This document shows, piece by piece, positions 32,265-33,447 of a stretch of 33,447 nt of DNA. Source of the stretch: Fragilaria crotonensis (taxonomy: Eukaryota > Bacillariophyta > Fragilariophyceae > Fragilariales > Fragilariaceae); contig JAKSYS010000681.1 of the NCBI GenBank assembly GCA_022925895.1, forward strand, positions 1 to 33,447, given 5' to 3'. Position numbers and translations under genes: made by a program. Under the pieces are notes generated by a model, which made no database searches, had not been told where the DNA came from, and saw nothing but the letters and a program-made list of their open reading frames with translations. Each line of letters begins with the position of its first letter. Position 1 is the first letter of the stretch.

Positions 32265-33355
32265 TCATTCCTCCTCGACCAGAACAGCCACGTGGCTCCA
32301 CCCTGTGCTAACATGGGTGACCTTCTTGTCGGCCAGTGCCTCTACCAAGCGGGCTTGATTTTGTCGCTTCGCACCTAATTCTCCCAGCACGCCCGTCTTC
32401 CCAGACCCATAGCTGTAGAGCAATCCATCATGTCCCAGCGCCATCCAATAATCATTTCCGCATGCGACATCAACAATCTTTGTGTGTACCAAAGCATTCA
32501 CGTATTCTGGTTCCAGATAGAGCGACATGCCCCAATAATACATTCGCCCCTCTTTTGTCACGCAAGCGGCCAGCGAATGTCCAGCAGCAATTTTGGTCAC
32601 CTCCATAGTGTTCAATTCGTCGGAGACAAGTTCGGTGGGAACTTCCGCCATTGCGTACATATCGACCGACATGCCATATCCAGTGCCAAGCTGGCAAGAA
32701 ATACAAGATAGTGTTAACACTAAAAACACTGAGCAGTTGATTGAATTTCAGACACACAAAAGCCAACATACCTGACCCTTGTGATTGCGCCCCCAGCCGC
32801 TGATAACGCCATCCCTGAGGGCCAGGGTGAAGGATTTCCCAGCGGCGATTTGGTCGACACCTGAAGTAAGCAATTCCACCGGCTCAAAAAAGACTTGATC
32901 GGTGCTGTCGAAGTTTCCCAGTCGTCCATAGGAGCCGGCCCCCGTGCAGAGCACCTCTCCCTCAGTGGTCAGCACACATGTGTGGCGCTCTCCCACCTGA
33001 ACTTGCTTTGCGAAACATCCGTCTTCCACCATGGATCTCACAAGCTTCGGTGTCAATACTGTTTCCGCATCACCATGTCCCAATTGACCAAGTCCAGTGA
33101 GCGCCGCACCGCCAAATCCAAATGTATAAAGCTCACCATCGAAATCCAACAAAGCCGACGACGAAGGCCCCAGGGAGATGCTCTTTACGGCAAGATCAGG
33201 AATTACGGTAGGCTTTGCGACTGGATTCTTGTGGCCCAATCCCAACTGTCCGAACTTGTTGGCACCGGAAACAAAACAGCGACCATCGGAAAGCACAATC
33301 GCTGTATCCGTCGGTCCACACACAATGTCTCGGATGTTAATTGATTCGTCTTGGA
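32265..33355 (-). CDS. RCC1-repeat protein, 3' part (start outside window)
   Basis: Two exons are visible, 33355-32772 and 32690-32265. They encode about 335 residues of a seven-bladed RCC1-type beta-propeller, with at least five repeats: GANKFGQLGLGH, FGGAALTGLGQLGHGD, TGAGSYGRLGN, SGWGRNHKGQLGTGYG, YSYGSGKTGVLGELG, each followed by the usual hydrophobic strand with ACG/AGxxxxxAL. RCC1 itself is the exchange factor for Ran, but many RCC1-repeat proteins have other roles and the propeller alone does not decide this. The stop is TGA at 32267-32265. An acceptor-like CCCATCAG precedes 33355, so an upstream exon should lie beyond the window edge. Confidence 0.87.
32691..32771 (-). other. Intron in the RCC1-repeat gene
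   Basis: An 81-bp GT-AG intron: donor GTATGTTGG after CACAAGGGTCAG, acceptor TATTTCTTGCCAG before CTTGGCACTGG. Removal restores the RCC1 motif GRNHKGQLGTGYG. Confidence 0.93.
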
Positions 33356-33447
33356 CTGATGGGAATCAATTGGAATGAGAACGTGTCATGAGAGTTATCC
33401 AGCTGAAGTGACAAATGGCAACAGGCAAACAGGCACACATGCACACA
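33356..33447 (-). other. Probable partial intron of the RCC1-repeat gene
   Basis: The minus strand reads CCAATTGATTCCCATCAG just before the exon, a pyrimidine-containing acceptor. An in-frame TGA lies in it, so coding sequence cannot simply continue. No donor is visible before the window edge. Confidence 0.5.

Overview
The window looks like nuclear DNA of a diatom or close heterokont alga. Genes lie close together and have few, short GT-AG introns (59, 81 and 82 bp). One predicted protein starts with a signal peptide ending in ASAFAP, the typical diatom plastid-import motif. Intergenic spaces are packed with short GTAC palindromes that are rare in the genes. Species cannot be fixed from sequence alone; Phaeodactylum-like pennate diatoms are my best guess.

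Layout. 1-606 (-): broken copy of the GTPase Ran. 2045-6960 (+): long PDZ plus HEAT-repeat protein resembling PP2A/PP4 scaffold subunits, with several frame breaks. 7001-8542 (-): TFIIH subunit p52/Tfb2. 9016-9657 (+): small plastid-targeted protein. About 9.8-17.0 kb: gene-poor, strongly CpG-depleted block with decayed coding remnants. 17512-18853 (+): ribonucleotide reductase small subunit (two exons). 19534-20616 (+): PRCC-family protein. 20645-21781 (-): cyclin H. 22545-23405 (-): METTL21-like methyltransferase. 24038-24247 (+): 69-aa protein with an N-myristoylation signature. About 24.3-26.9 kb: gene-poor, with a cluster of TTTTGCCACC motifs and a second CpG-poor block. 26896-30512: complete pogo-like DNA transposon with terminal inverted repeats and TA target duplication. 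31520-32164 (+): unrecognised protein. 32265-33355 (-): 3' part of an RCC1-repeat gene.

The intact genes are mostly nuclear housekeeping functions: transcription and cell cycle (Tfb2 and cyclin H are both TFIIH subunits), dNTP synthesis (RNR R2), splicing/mitosis-related PRCC, and RCC1 repeats. They are arranged as independent eukaryotic genes, not as operons.

The most interesting material is the transposon, whose boundaries, TSD, inverted repeats and disabling 73-bp internal duplication can all be read directly; the contrast between CpG-depleted blocks and CpG-rich genes, which looks like a scar of past cytosine methylation; the GTAC-palindrome intergenic texture; and the PDZ-HEAT fusion. 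Frame breaks concentrate in the first 5.6 kb, so local sequence quality there is a competing explanation for the two broken genes.
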